The notes below the pieces were generated by a model, which worked only from the letters and a program-made list of their open reading frames with translations, searched no databases and was not told where the DNA came from. DNA of 64,000 bases, taken from contig JACCIC010000139.1 in assembly GCA_018907035.1 (NCBI GenBank), positions 1 to 64,000 on the forward strand, read 5' to 3'. Below are positions 40,801-50,394 of this stretch, piece by piece. This stretch comes from Sycobia sp. Sy_11. Taxonomy: Eukaryota; Arthropoda; Insecta; Hymenoptera; Epichrysomallidae. Position 1 is the first letter of the stretch. The number at the start of each line of letters is the position of its first letter. A program made the translations under genes and the position numbers.

Positions 40801-41220
40801 ACAAAGGTGAATAATGACATTAAAATCTAATATCATGCTAAAGTAATAACAAATTATTAAAATAAGTTCTCACTGAGCAATGAAGTGAATACTATTAATC
40901 TATGTAAACACATAGATAGACGAACGAAAGGCTTGAACTCTTTTAAAATTTTCGCTTTTTGCTTGCATTACAAATTTCACGTTTAATATGAATCATTTCA
41001 GCAATTATACTCTTATTAAAAGTATTTTTTAATGAATATATCTTATAATATTAATAATTGCATTTTTCATTCCAATTTTGAGATAGATTTTGTTAGTGAT
41101 ATTATTCTTAAAACGTTTTTTTTGTATACTTTATTGGCTTAATTTGACTTATTATATTCCATTTATATATTATATAGTCGTTTTTCTCAATTACCCATTT
41201 GTCATTTAGCTCTTTGACAT

Positions 41221-41276
<56 letters not shown>

Positions 41277-43365
41277 CTTTTACCTCCGCTGACGCTTAAA
41301 CTTTCCTATTAGATGTATCAGACGAAAAGGGAAAAAAAGGCCAGTTAAAAGAGATAAAAGCGAAAAGTAATAAAAAGCGCGTGGCATTAGAATAATAACG
41401 AGGTTCGTTACTTACGTGCGCATCAGCTGAATAAATGCGGTTTTACGACAAGGCATTTTCGTTCGCGTTTATAATAATAATCATACAACAAAGCCGACAA
41501 TAACAGCAACAACAACGATAATAATGATAATGGCAACCGTAGCATTAATAATAAAACAGACGTGGTATGTAACCTACTTCCCCCATCCCCGAAAGTATTT
41601 GTCACGTCCGCTTTGGGGGTGCGGGCTGAGAGTAGGGTGGATACTCGTCGACACACTTCTACAGGGCGATCCGTTTCGATTCAGCGTGTTTTCGATTATA
41701 TACATGTACACACGTAGATCTGGCGTGCATATCTTATACTTGTATGCTTTAGACGTGGCCGTAGGTGGTGAAAGCCATGAAAAGCCTCGGTTTTTGAACA
41801 ATAATCGGCGGGTCACTACAGGAAGGCAACGGACGATGATTTGATTTTCGAGATACGCACGTTGACGACTGTCGGACGGACAAATTCAGACACTAGCCCG
41901 TACCGTTCGGTTTTCGCCTGAAATTTCTCAGCTCTTACTGCTCATTCAACTGGCGATATCAATAAGATGAAATAAGTAATGAAATTTTTTTTTTGCAAAT
42001 AGTTGTAGTTTCTCTCTTTCGTCTCAGTTTTCTCGCGCTTGCTTTACCATCCTGAAATTGCCGCTTTCGCAATATGGGATCGAGAACGCCGAGAAAAGAC
42101 GTGTTTTATTCTCGGCAGATGGCAATTTTAACGATTAAAGGTACGTTAGCGTTATTCAGCAACGTTTTCAACGCGGTACGATCTTGATATTTCATTATGC
42201 AATTCAATATGTCCGACTTAATACTGGGCTTCTTCCCTCGCAAATTCGAAACGAATCGAATGTTTTTAATCGCCATTAAAGAGACGTATGAAAGGTGAAC
42301 AAGAATTATCGTAATATAGTTATAATACCTAGTCCTTGTTTCTCAATGTACGCTAAGATTTCCGAGAAGTATAATTTTCTGCCCGACTGCCCGGCTACAC
42401 GGATTCAATTTTCGCGAATAAATCGAGCAATCCTCAAAACTGTATTAAAGTTCGAATTTGTTGTATCGAAAAATTTCCGTCTTTCGTGTTACGTGGACGA
42501 TGAACGAGCGTACACGGGGGATTGGAAAATCCAGCGGTTCTTATTGCGATGGCTCTTGTTATTTTCCGCAATGTGGCCTACAACGGAACGTATTTGTATA
42601 AGGTGTTGGCGGTACGGGCGCGTGGCGAAAGAAAGGACGGCTCGAGATCGCACTCGTATTATTCGCATACAATGGCGCAATTGATTGAAAATACTTCTTC
42701 TTTTTTTTTTTTTTTTTTAATTACTCGCGATGAAATTTCCTTGTTATTGGCCTGTGGAGGACGAAGGTAAACCGATATATTGGCTATACGTACATATTCT
42801 TTGACTATTCGATTATAATTATAAATTATAATTTTCAGTATGCCCTCACACTAATTATCTGCCGCGAATACGTTCGTTCGAGTATTGCGAAGGTTACGCC
42901 CGTTCTCGAAACCAGAAATTCGAAGCGCCATTACGTTTTGTTCTTTCTGGGTACTGAAGATGTGTTTTACGATATTGGTATATATATATATAGCACGTAG
43001 CTGTCGGCCTCATGTCTCTCGTCCACGTCGACAGATCAAATTTATCCGAGCGGGAGGGGGGGGGGATTTTAATACGCGCATCGTCGCCCTCCAGGGCCGC
43101 AAGGCCAGGATGCATCGGTCAACGACGCGCGAGCTCGGCATTTTCGTCGATTCTCTCGGAGGGATCGAAACGGCGCGAATGCCGGGCCCTACTCTCGCCG
43201 GGGGGATAATAAATTGCGTCACTTCCTCACCGAGCACTCGATTAATGCAGTTTCAACAGAAGCGCTCGATATCCGGGCGACGGTTCGAGCCGCGAGTTTT
43301 CGTGCACCGCTACCGAGTCACAATGCAACGCACAGCCATATTTGTACAAGCAAGAGACTTCGAAG

Positions 43366-43413
<48 letters not shown>

Positions 43414-44853
43414 ATGTTTAGAGCCACACGTGCGGCGGCAGCTTTCGATGCAGCCGCCGCCTTAGAACAAGAAGCGAGCCTCCGAAGCGCGAGCATCCCC
43501 GTCGGTAATGATTTATTCTGGCTCGTTGGCGTCGCGCGTGTGCGTAACTCCCCCCCCCCGCCCCTCGGTGCCAGCACCGCGCGTGCACGCCGTCGGCGCG
43601 GAGCCGGGAGGGTGGTTTTCAATTGTCCAGTCCGCCCCCTCTGTCTCCCTCCCGCCCCCCGCCCCTTTGAGAAATATAAACGGAAAAGTTCGCTGCGATC
43701 GCGGCGCAGCTGTTCGCGTTCGCGGATCGCGGAAGGGAAGGGGGGGGGATCCGAGCGAGGTAGGAGGAAAAGGATAGCGCGCGCTTGTTATACGTGTATT
43801 TATATGTATATCATTTACTGGGGGGGGCGGGCGTTTGTTATGTACGACGACACGTGAAGGCGCGGCATTCCCACGTGAGGGAAATGGGGAGGGTACTACC
43901 CACATCCTAAACGGGACGGATGTTCTATCAAAAATTCAGAATTTTTCGTACACGTTTCACATATACGTATTCCGGAATTGTGAAAAATTCTTCGGTATCG
44001 GCACCAAAAATAGCGATCCTCAGCGCTTTTTATTTTTATACTTGCGATGTTAATACTGCAAATATATATATATATATTTAACAGGCCCACTCGTTCGTGA
44101 GCAATGCAATTTCACTCGGTGAAAATGTCTACGTGGCAATCGAAACGAAGAAAATAAAATAACCCTCGAATAATGCATATTGCTCGGCAGCGCAGACTTG
44201 AATTGTACAAGATCGCAGGGGTGGTTGAACGGAGAGCAGCTGGTAGAGCTGCGTAAGAGGAGAGGAGATAGAGAAGAGAAATCGGGCAATTTCATGATAG
44301 CGGTAGAGGATTTTTAAGAGAAGCTAAGATGTATATGATGATCTACTATAAAAATTAGATATATATGTGCGCGAGTGTGTCTGTATAAAAAATTGAAAAA
44401 AATGTGGAAATTGACTCATTTTTTACTCACAATGAGTTATGGTGCAATAACTTATCAATTCAATCCAACCCAGCCGCAAGAGAGTCGAAGAAACAAATTT
44501 CTTTCTTTTATGCTTTCATCAATTACAGATCAAACTTTAGATTTTTCAAATATCATGAAATAGACTTCTGTTTTTAATGGTTACTTTAAAAAATCCCTCA
44601 AAATGATAAAATAAAAGAATAAAAAAGTGCATTATTACCAAGTACAAATTTTTATCACCATAAGAAAGGGATGTTAAAATATCTTTATAGTTGTGTCGAT
44701 AGATATAAATTTTCAAAATTTGTACCTTTCGATATATATTTGTAATGGTTATAGATGTTTCTCAATATTATTACTTTTTTATTTATTTTCTTTACATCCA
44801 CATATGTGGAAATACAATGTCCAGGTGTCTCTGAACGACTTCTAGGTGAGTTT

Positions 44854-44900
<47 letters not shown>

Positions 44901-46042
44901 CGAGAGTAAATATCTGCCGGGATCTGTTTTCACATCCAGATTCAGAGGTATTAATTCTTAAATTTCTCAAATGCATTGCGCAAAAAGCACGGACGGTACC
45001 TTTTTGCACCATTATCCATTGCAATACAGTGCAGAATTCCCGTTCGTGAAAAATAATACAGCCAAGCATTAATTTCGTACGTACGTACGTACGCCGATTG
45101 TTTTACTCGACAGCCTGGACCAAAAAAAACAAAAAAACTAAAATTCCACCCTTGAACGCGTGTATGCGCGGGCGCGGTCGTCGCGCGCCCTCGTACACGG
45201 CCGAGCGCGCGTATGCTCGTTTTATTTCGCGCTGGCGCGAACGCTACGCCGCCCGGGCTCGTTGGAAAAAGTTTCTTTGTACGCGCGGTCATTCGACGCC
45301 TCGGTCGTTAAACCTCGAGCACGGCGCATTGTCCCCCGCGTGCGTTTCGGAATAAAAAAAAGAAAAAAAAACAAAGAAAAAAAAAAAGAGTAAAAAGAGT
45401 AAAAAGCGTACACGTTTACGGTACTCGCTACGGACGCCCTTTTATAGTCCTTCTTATATGCTTTTACCGCTTTCAGATGCCCTCTCGCCCTTTGTCGGAA
45501 TAATCTACTATAAACTTTGGTTGATCATAGTGGATTATTTTTCTTTTTTTTCTTTTTTTTTTGCTTGCTCGTTTTTTTCTTTCGTTTTTCCAGCATCTGT
45601 CGAGCAAGAGCGGAAAGCGAGACGAGCTTTTCAAAACAGAAAGAAAGAAACAATATACTGGCGAGATATATGATATGTGTTAATTTGTTGAGAAAATTGC
45701 AGACACCGGAGAATTCATAGTGGTTCATTGTACGTAAAAGCAAGAAAAAGACATTGGTATATGTCAAAGCTGTGAATAAACTTGGCTAGGTTATAAATGA
45801 AAACTTTGTTGTTTTTTTTTTGGCTTTTTTTTGATAAATTGATCTATTGCAAGTGTGTACAATGCATAGGATTAGAAAATATGATCTTCAATGCGCTTCG
45901 ACGGACTCAATTTCCTTGCTGCGAATGTTGTTAAGAGAAATTATCTGTGTTATATAAAAAATGGATTTATTGTAAATTATAGTTTACAGTACTAACTGAT
46001 TATTACGTAATTCGACAGTCTATCAACGAATTTTAACGAAGA

Positions 46043-46097
<55 letters not shown>

Positions 46098-46354
46098 AAT
46101 TAGTAAAAAATTCATTTCTCTCTCTTTATCAATTCCATCTAGTACACTCTCACATATACACATATATAAAACGTATACGTATGTATGTAAACACATAACT
46201 ATGTCATCCTAAATTCACAACTTCATCGCAGTTTTCTTCCATTATATTCAGCATATTAGATACGTGCACACATACACATGCACACACACCGTCTGCTCGC
46301 GTATATTGGCACATCATTTTTTCCGTTCGGCCAGCCTGCATTTTACGAGTACTC

Positions 46355-46415
<61 letters not shown>

Positions 46416-46902
46416 AATGACCACCAGTGCGAGTTTGCAGAAAAAATTAGCCTCGATTGACAGTATTCATAATTGGTTTCGTGGCCTCCAATAACTTGCG
46501 AAGTCCCGCCGAGTTCTTAGAACCCGTGGTCAGCATCGATATACATGCATTTGTGCACGCATACTTATATATATGTGCGCGCGTGTGTGTATGTGTATGC
46601 GTGTGTGTAATGGATATGTATACATAAGAACGAAATGGAAAAGTTGTATACCGTATATAAGATATATAGATATACGCTGCCGATGCATGTAAAGCCATCA
46701 TAGCGCTAAGAGTAAACAAAAACGAAAAGGAACAAGCAGTATGGGAGCACGCTAGAGCTATATATAGAAATCGACGGTATGTGACGTCAGAGGAGCGCTT
46801 GCACGTCTTATTTATCGTCGGAACTTTCGACGCGTGGGGAGGTTGTGAGCTTTTCCTAATCGAACAAGGAGCGCCGTGATATTATTTTGGGAAAAAGGAT
46901 CC

Positions 46903-46946
<44 letters not shown>

Positions 46947-47004
46947 AGTTATGCATAAGCAAGTGTATTATATATGTAGTTAGGCACACCTGGTACATTT
47001 CGAT

Positions 47005-47058
<54 letters not shown>

Positions 47059-47613
47059 ATGCGCACGTTCTGACGTTGACAAGCATAAGGGCGAAAGGAA
47101 GAAGGAGAGAGAGAGAGAGAGAGAGAGAGAAAGAAAATTAAATCGAATTTTCCGCCAGCGATACAGTGCCCTACGCTGCACAAGTCGAAACTCGAGCTTT
47201 CCTATACATCGCCATAAACTCGACCAGAGCAAAGACGCGCTGAAGAAAGCTCGCCCACGCAACCAAGCTCCCCCAATCCCAAGACAAAAAAAAAATACGT
47301 CCCTTCCCACATTCCCCTCTACAGCTGTCCACCGCGCTGGAATCCATATCAGCGTTCGATCGACAAATCTACACGTAGCAATGAAACCCATGCCGCACTG
47401 CATTCGGCGGGCGCTGGAAAGGAGGGGCGTGGGGACGTAAACGAAGAAAAAAGACGAAAAAAAAAAACAACCACAAAACAGCCTCTCACCTCGATAGAAC
47501 TCGATCTCGGCCGCGGCCGCCCCGAGCAGCGTCGCCATCAGGACGCCGGCCAGGAGCGCCCCCGTCGTCCGCGGCCCCCTCGTCCTCGGCGTTGCCGTCG
47601 CCCCGTACCCCAT
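11759..47613 (-). CDS. NPDC1: NPDC1 / CAB-1 family type I membrane protein, 8 exons, 561 aa
   Basis: Neural proliferation, differentiation and control protein 1 is a single-pass neuronal membrane protein; the C. elegans relative CAB-1 binds the Rab3 exchange factor AEX-3 and acts in synaptic transmission. Exons, in coding order: 47490-47613, 28183-28709, 21894-22140, 19725-20081, 16188-16254, 14613-14774, 13841-13943, 11759-11857. Every junction is GT-AG with matching phase. Layout: signal peptide about 1-35; cysteine-free ectodomain 36-418 with Gln/His-rich blocks; transmembrane segment about 419-440 (VVAGCSAAAMFALVLISLTW); cytoplasmic tail 441-561 holding the family hallmarks DVEYPAYGV, RLAQSAQMYHFQHQKQQ, an acidic stretch (SEAESDEENEEGD) and TVYECPGLAPTGEMEVKNPM. 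Vertebrate NPDC1 ends soon after the same block. The ectodomain is longer than in vertebrates. Intron 1 is 18.8 kb. The chosen ATG (47611-47613, context CAACATGG) leads straight into the signal peptide; an in-frame ATG at 47746-47748 would add 45 Arg-rich residues and is less likely. Confidence 0.94.
11858..13840 (-). other. NPDC1 intron 7
   Basis: It holds an (AT)n tract at 12099-12144 and otherwise AT-rich unique sequence. Open frames such as the minus-strand one at 13202-13558 have no recognisable content. Confidence 0.85.
12099..12144. repeat. (AT)n microsatellite, 46 bp
   Basis: Pure AT alternation inside NPDC1 intron 7. Confidence 0.95.
13841..13943 (-). CDS. NPDC1: NPDC1 exon 7
   Basis: Acceptor CAGCAG|G, donor CCG|GTAAGT. 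Residues 496-529: ASTTRDPGSV, SEAESDEENEEGD, then YTVYECPGLAP. It enters with two bases and leaves in phase 0. It carries the strongest NPDC1 signature, continued in exon 8. Confidence 0.95.
13944..14612 (-). other. NPDC1 intron 6
   Basis: 669 bp, with A and T homopolymer runs near 14000 and 14550; no gene seen. Confidence 0.85.
14613..14774 (-). CDS. NPDC1: NPDC1 exon 6
   Basis: Acceptor CCGTGCAG|A, donor GAAAA|GTGAGT. Residues 442-494, the juxtamembrane cytoplasmic region: IQRVSKAAADVEYPAYGVTG and AQSAQMYHFQHQKQQIIAME. Both stretches are nearly identical in kind to vertebrate NPDC1. Confidence 0.95.
14775..16187 (-). other. NPDC1 intron 5
   Basis: 1.4 kb of AT-rich DNA with an (AT)n tract at 15985-16030 and a C-rich tract near 15583-15594; no gene seen. 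Confidence 0.85.
15985..16030. repeat. (AT)n microsatellite, 46 bp
   Basis: Pure AT alternation inside NPDC1 intron 5. Confidence 0.95.
16188..16254 (-). CDS. NPDC1: NPDC1 exon 5 (transmembrane)
   Basis: A 67-base exon that is almost exactly the membrane span: VVAGCSAAAMFALVLISLTW followed by Cys and a split Arg codon. Acceptor TTTTAG|CC, donor TGCAG|GTAAAT. Confidence 0.93.
16702..16726. repeat. Short perfect hairpin
   Basis: ATGTGTGAAG and CTTCACACAT, a 10 bp stem around a 5-base loop (TATGC), in NPDC1 intron 4. Too short for a microRNA precursor. Confidence 0.7.
18758..19370 (+). mobile_element. Decayed mariner-like transposase fragment
   Basis: Plus-strand frames, broken by several frameshifts and stops, keep mariner landmarks: VSR then SIFQRMH (helix-turn-helix region), ARPHTAQNVNDYLE (the HDNARPH second catalytic block, its first residues altered), SLDIARSDYHLFR (third catalytic block, normally SPDLAPSDYHLF) and DVQKRMD near the C terminus. 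It is more GC-rich than the surrounding intron. It lies inside NPDC1 intron 4 on the opposite strand and is dead. Confidence 0.75.
19725..20081 (-). CDS. NPDC1: NPDC1 exon 4 (distal ectodomain, Gln/His-rich)
   Basis: Residues 301-418. It has a Pro/Arg/His-rich stretch, a QHQHREQQQQQQQ block coded mainly by CAG, and a conserved membrane-proximal end PLAVAIGHKVNNDIYFI. Acceptor CCCGCAG|GG, donor ATCG|GTGAGC. The plus-strand open frame over the same bases is a GC-driven shadow. Confidence 0.93.
20478..20957. mobile_element. MITE-like element with perfect 15-bp terminal inverted repeats
   Basis: AGGTGGTTCGAGCAC at 20478-20492 and its exact reverse complement at 20943-20957 bound 480 bp of AT-rich, non-coding DNA. 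That is the size and form of a non-autonomous DNA transposon. No target-site duplication is evident in the flanks (GAATTA against CAAAGC), so the superfamily is open. Confidence 0.6.
21531..21651 (+). repeat. Dispersed 121-bp repeat, copy A
   Basis: Aligns without gaps to 49105-49225 with 83 of 121 identical bases by hand count. Conserved core elements include GTATT, AGAATT, GATTA, TTGAGAT and a shared end CTGAGAG. Same orientation as copy B. Confidence 0.7.
21894..22140 (-). CDS. NPDC1: NPDC1 exon 3
   Basis: Acceptor TTCTTGCAG|GCG, donor CGAG|GTGGGC. Residues 218-299, starting ARLLPSGLSKDPMLDYPETH and ending YYEVETFDER, with no cysteine. Phase 0 in, one base out. Confidence 0.93.
23156..23197 (+). 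repeat. Hairpin with 12-bp stem in NPDC1 intron 2
   Basis: CAGTAGTAGCAG at 23156-23167 pairs with CTGTTACTACTG at 23186-23197 (one G-U pair as plus-strand RNA), loop of 18 bases. The stem is short for a microRNA precursor and no extended flanking pairing is seen. Confidence 0.55.
27541..27695 (+). repeat. tRNA-like sequence, possible SINE relic
   Basis: TTACTCAATCGGTAGCGC near 27546 looks like a tRNA D-arm (A box), and AATTCGACCCCC near 27681 like a T-arm (B box). The boxes are about 120 bp apart, too far for a tRNA and long for a standard SINE head, so an insertion or chance resemblance is possible. Confidence 0.25.
28183..28709 (-). CDS. NPDC1: NPDC1 exon 2 (main ectodomain, polyglutamine)
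   Basis: The largest exon, residues 42-217. Order: IEPKFAAPSFERLARLLEAK; a His/Gln-rich region with Gln blocks coded by CAG runs; ELALQKQRGRLRDDLPERPS; a charged helix-like block (VDPLEYVRELERQRLLPYLE); PEPRIKPYSLEDEAR at the donor AGG|GTGAGT. Acceptor ATCCCCAG|AC. No cysteine. The Gln runs are clustered between about 28395 and 28560. Confidence 0.93.
28395..28560 (-). repeat. CAG-rich coding repeat (polyglutamine) in NPDC1
   Basis: On the minus strand, nearly pure CAG runs interrupted by CAC, CAT and GAG code for Gln/His tracts, followed by repeats of a Glu-Gln-Leu pattern (ELEQLEQLER). Such tracts commonly vary in length between individuals. Confidence 0.9.
29245..30510 (+). mobile_element. 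Nearly full-length inactive mariner transposon
   Basis: About 1.27 kb, the usual mariner size. The left end CGAGATGTGTTTAAATAAT, after a TA, is an imperfect inverse of the right end ATTATTTTAACACACCTCG. Broken plus-strand frames keep the transposase in order: QIEQSVCIKFCVK, DEPDPGRPSTSTTDQNV then a stop, VPKLLNFGQKNRRMTLAQEM, VITGDKLWLYDYD (first catalytic Asp kept), NVKVLLTVFFDYCGV, GRTVNKEYYLEVIGHLL, LLYYNNTPDHSSLLVRDF (second Asp changed to Asn) and YPLDLAPSDFF (third Asp kept). Multiple stops and frameshifts make it dead. It sits inside NPDC1 intron 1 on the opposite strand. Confidence 0.9.
35529..35599. repeat. (AT)n microsatellite, 71 bp
   Basis: Pure AT alternation in NPDC1 intron 1, the longest uninterrupted AT tract there. 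Confidence 0.95.
37788..37835. repeat. (AT)n microsatellite, 48 bp
   Basis: Pure AT alternation in NPDC1 intron 1. Confidence 0.95.
41224..41275. repeat. (AT)n microsatellite, 52 bp
   Basis: Pure AT alternation in NPDC1 intron 1. Confidence 0.95.
42880..43910. promoter_or_regulatory. CpG-rich patch in NPDC1 intron 1
   Basis: About 1 kb of GC- and CpG-rich sequence inside AT-rich intron, with C and G runs (near 43052, 43550, 43740, 43818) and an (AT)n tract at 43368-43411. Long open frames occur on both strands at once, which is typical of GC-rich non-coding DNA. A candidate alternative promoter or enhancer of NPDC1; no initiating exon is recognisable. Confidence 0.3.
44856..44899. repeat. 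(AT)n microsatellite, 44 bp
   Basis: Pure AT alternation in NPDC1 intron 1. Confidence 0.95.
45076..45093. repeat. (ACGT)n self-complementary tetranucleotide tract
   Basis: CGTACGTACGTACGTACG, 18 bp and fully palindromic, at the edge of a CpG-rich patch. Confidence 0.85.
46048..46095. repeat. (AT)n microsatellite, 48 bp
   Basis: Pure AT alternation in NPDC1 intron 1. Confidence 0.95.
46358..46413. repeat. (AT)n microsatellite, 56 bp
   Basis: Pure AT alternation in NPDC1 intron 1. Confidence 0.95.
46908..47130. repeat. Compound (CT)n - (GT)n - (GA)n microsatellite cluster
   Basis: (CT)n at 46908-46946, (GT)n at 47007-47057 and (GA)n at about 47106-47130, all within 225 bp and 360 bp downstream of the first NPDC1 exon. 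The CT and GA blocks can pair with each other in a single strand. Confidence 0.92.
47490..47613 (-). CDS. NPDC1: NPDC1 exon 1 (start and signal peptide)
   Basis: ATG at 47611-47613, 41 codons plus one base, donor CGAG|GTGAGA. A basic N terminus (PRTRGPR) precedes a hydrophobic core (GALLAGVLMATLLGAAAA), then EIEFYR; cleavage is probable near residue 35. Strongly CpG-rich. Confidence 0.9.
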
Positions 47614-48450
47614 GTTGCTCGGCGTCGTCGCGCGCGCCGCTGGCCCCGCGCGGGGCCCCAGGGGGCTGTCTCTCGCTCTCTCTCTCCCTCTCTCTCTCGC
47701 TCCCTGTCTCTTCGGGGGGCGCGCACACACACGCGCGCGCGCACGCACGCACGCACGCGGCGTATAAGCGGAATGCGCGTGTCGCCTCTTCTACGAGCAG
47801 GTCCGCCCCGTCCCTCCTCTGGCGCGGGACTCTCGGGGCTCCGCGGCTCCTTCTGTGTTCGGTCGAGGAGCCGCCGCCGCCGCCGCCGCAGACGCCGCCG
47901 CTCGGTCGGCCGTCGAATTCATTGAGGAAGGCGCCCAGCGCGCCGGCGCACTCGTCCCGGGCGAAGTCGGCGGCGGGGCTGGGGGAGGGGGAGGTGCGCG
48001 CATCACCTAACGCCGCGCAGCACTGCCTACACAGTACCTGTCCGCGTAAGGCCGCGCCGATCGATAACCGCGAGGGGGGTTGGGGGGTGAGGGGGGGGGC
48101 GGTGCGCGCGCCGTCGCTCTCGGACCGCCGCCGCGGCGTAACGCGAGTCTATGATAACGCCCCGCATGGGCAATGACGCCGCGCGCATCGGGACGCAGTC
48201 GTGGCGCGTGTCGGGATCGGAGGATTCGAGCGCGCACTTGTTGATGATGCCCGAACCCTTTTTTCGGGGCATCGTTGGGACGGGGGCGTGGTGGAGGAGG
48301 GGGAGGAGGGGGGATGGGAGAATCATCGAAGGTCACGCGAGCCCCTCGGGGGTGCGGGATTGCCCGCGGCAGGGGGGACTGCGGTTTTCTCTCGGTGAAT
48401 TCCTTGAATGTTACGATATGCCTGGTATTCGGCGTGACGCCAAGTTTCTC
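47614..48450 (-). promoter_or_regulatory. CpG-island-like promoter and 5' UTR region of NPDC1
   Basis: Very GC- and CpG-rich DNA runs from exon 1 to about 48450, then drops abruptly to AT-rich sequence. It contains a (CT)n block (47668-47703), a CGC/CACG repeat (about 47720-47760), a (GCC)n run (47870-47890) and G-rich runs (48060-48100, 48290-48320). Overlapping open frames on both strands are by-products of composition. The transcription start is not resolvable by eye. Confidence 0.55.
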
Positions 48451-49104
48451 GGGAATATTCAATAAATTTGTAGGTCTTTATTTATTTATTTTCCTTTTTT
48501 TAGATAATTATTTGTCAGTACTAAATTCCAAAAGTACATTTAATAAGGTCATTATGATATCTGTTAAACATTATTATAAAACTAATAGTCAAGAAGACTA
48601 AATTCACACATAAGTGCTCAGATATTAGTATGATAACAGTTACAGTATTTGATGAAACCAAAAATACAATTACAATAATTACAAGTTGTTGATAACCCAA
48701 TTTTTTACTTTAGCTTTATTCATATTTGAGTTAGAAATATTTTTGATTTGTATACGAATGGGTGAAATGAAAAAATCAATTTTTTTTCACAAGACACATT
48801 TCACTGAATTTTTTTCCTTGTAGAAGTAGCTTCCGATAATAAAAAAACAGTAAAGCTCCTCTTTTTATGAGCTTTTTATTATTGTTTTTTGTTAAACTTA
48901 TTTTTCCTATTAAATCAATACAAATTAGCAGTCAAATTTTTCATTGAATAAATAAATAAAAGAAATTAACTTAACAAATATACCTCACAATATACTTGCA
49001 ATAAATGCATGAATCATAAATAAAAGGGCAAAAAAATCTTCTTGTTCAATGATCCTATGAATGTAAAAATTATAATTTTTATAAAAGACTTCTTAAAAGT
49101 TTAG

Positions 49105-49225
49105 AAACTTAGATATGTTAGATCAAATAAGCGCTGCGTATTAAGAATTGGAGATGATTAGTTTGAGATTATCTTAAAAAAACACAAAACACCACCTAGT
49201 GGCCAATGGTAGAACTAACTGAGAG
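49105..49225 (+). repeat. Dispersed 121-bp repeat, copy B
   Basis: Partner of 21531-21651: gapless alignment, 83 of 121 bases identical by hand count, ending at the same CTGAGAG. It lies between NPDC1 and the protease homologue. Confidence 0.7.
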
Positions 49226-50394
49226 ACTAAAAGCGAGCCCCCTTTCATATACAAGGTGCACATATCATTCCATATTTAATCAATAAATTCGCTGAAATTA
49301 TCGCTCGATTGAGCGTTTATTAGTAACTTAAGGAATTTTTAAAACTGCAAGCCTTATTACAGTTTGTTGAAGCTTTGACCGAAGTTGTATACTCGAATAA
49401 AATTACTGATTTGTTAAAAATCTATATGACAGCATTACGTTTTGCTAACCGTAACGTTATTTTTTGTTGCTAATATATTATACATTCTGCTTGATACTTT
49501 CTTCGTAAATGATTCTCTTTATCGGTCTTTTCATACGATATTTAACAATTATGTAAATGTCAACAGTTACGCTAAGCCGTACGTCATATCGCAATGTAAA
49601 AATAGAATCGAAATTTTGTCCCAAGCTTACGCTTAGCAATGGACTCTCGAATGAATTATACCCCAGAAATATTACCACAAACCACCGTACGTACTGTCCA
49701 TTTTTCGAAAACATCTAATTCCTTGGTCAATAAAATTAACGATTAACTGTCGCTCGTAGACTGACCTCAATGTCGATCAAAAAACTCCACGTTATAATTC
49801 GAAATTTCTCAATCCATTCAGCTGAGTTTCGGCCTAAAAATAAAAGTTGAGCTTAAAACATTTATTCACCGACAGCGAGCTCAAAGAAAAATGTTTCGCG
49901 TAAAGATAATTTTGTAACCAAATTGTAAAGCAATGTTCTTAAATTTTTATCGCTATTCTAGACGGTTTATACAAATCGATCAACATTTTATTTCATTAAT
50001 CCCAATAATATGGTACCGTACAAAAATTCATTCCCACTGCGTCATCGCAATTATTTATAATCTACTCCATAATTATTAACAGCGTTTTATTGCAAATGAC
50101 GATTATTTGATTTGTATAGTATTGCGCAAATTGGAGATTTTTTTTTTATTTATTTACAAAATTTAATGGGGATATTAACTACATTCACTTTTATTATTAT
50201 CGATTTTTTCTGAATTGTGAGAATAAAATTAAAACTTTAATTACCACATAAATCATTTCGTATTTACATTTTTACAACAATAATAAAATCCAGCTTTCAC
50301 GTGCGCCCGCGCGCTATTTAATAAAAAAAAAATAATTTATACGGACAATAAAAGTTAGAATTTTTTTTAATTGCTCATTTAGGGAATGGAATAT

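Larger units (their letters stand above)
28710..47489 (-). other. NPDC1 intron 1 (18.8 kb)
   Basis: The exons either side join cleanly (codon split G|AC), so the whole span is one intron. It holds a mariner (29245-30510), a cryptic exon-like frame (31752-31874, plus strand), many (AT)n tracts, and several CpG-rich patches (about 34260-34560, 42880-43910 and 45120-45360) that could be enhancers or alternative promoters. Confidence 0.85.

Noticed and set aside
42885..43857. Two long plus-strand frames
   Set aside because: They run through GC-rich DNA and an (AT)n tract in different frames; no domain or splice support.
47592..48465. Several overlapping long open frames on both strands
   Set aside because: CpG-rich composition removes stop codons in all frames; none resembles a protein, and the NPDC1 signal-peptide exon explains the region.
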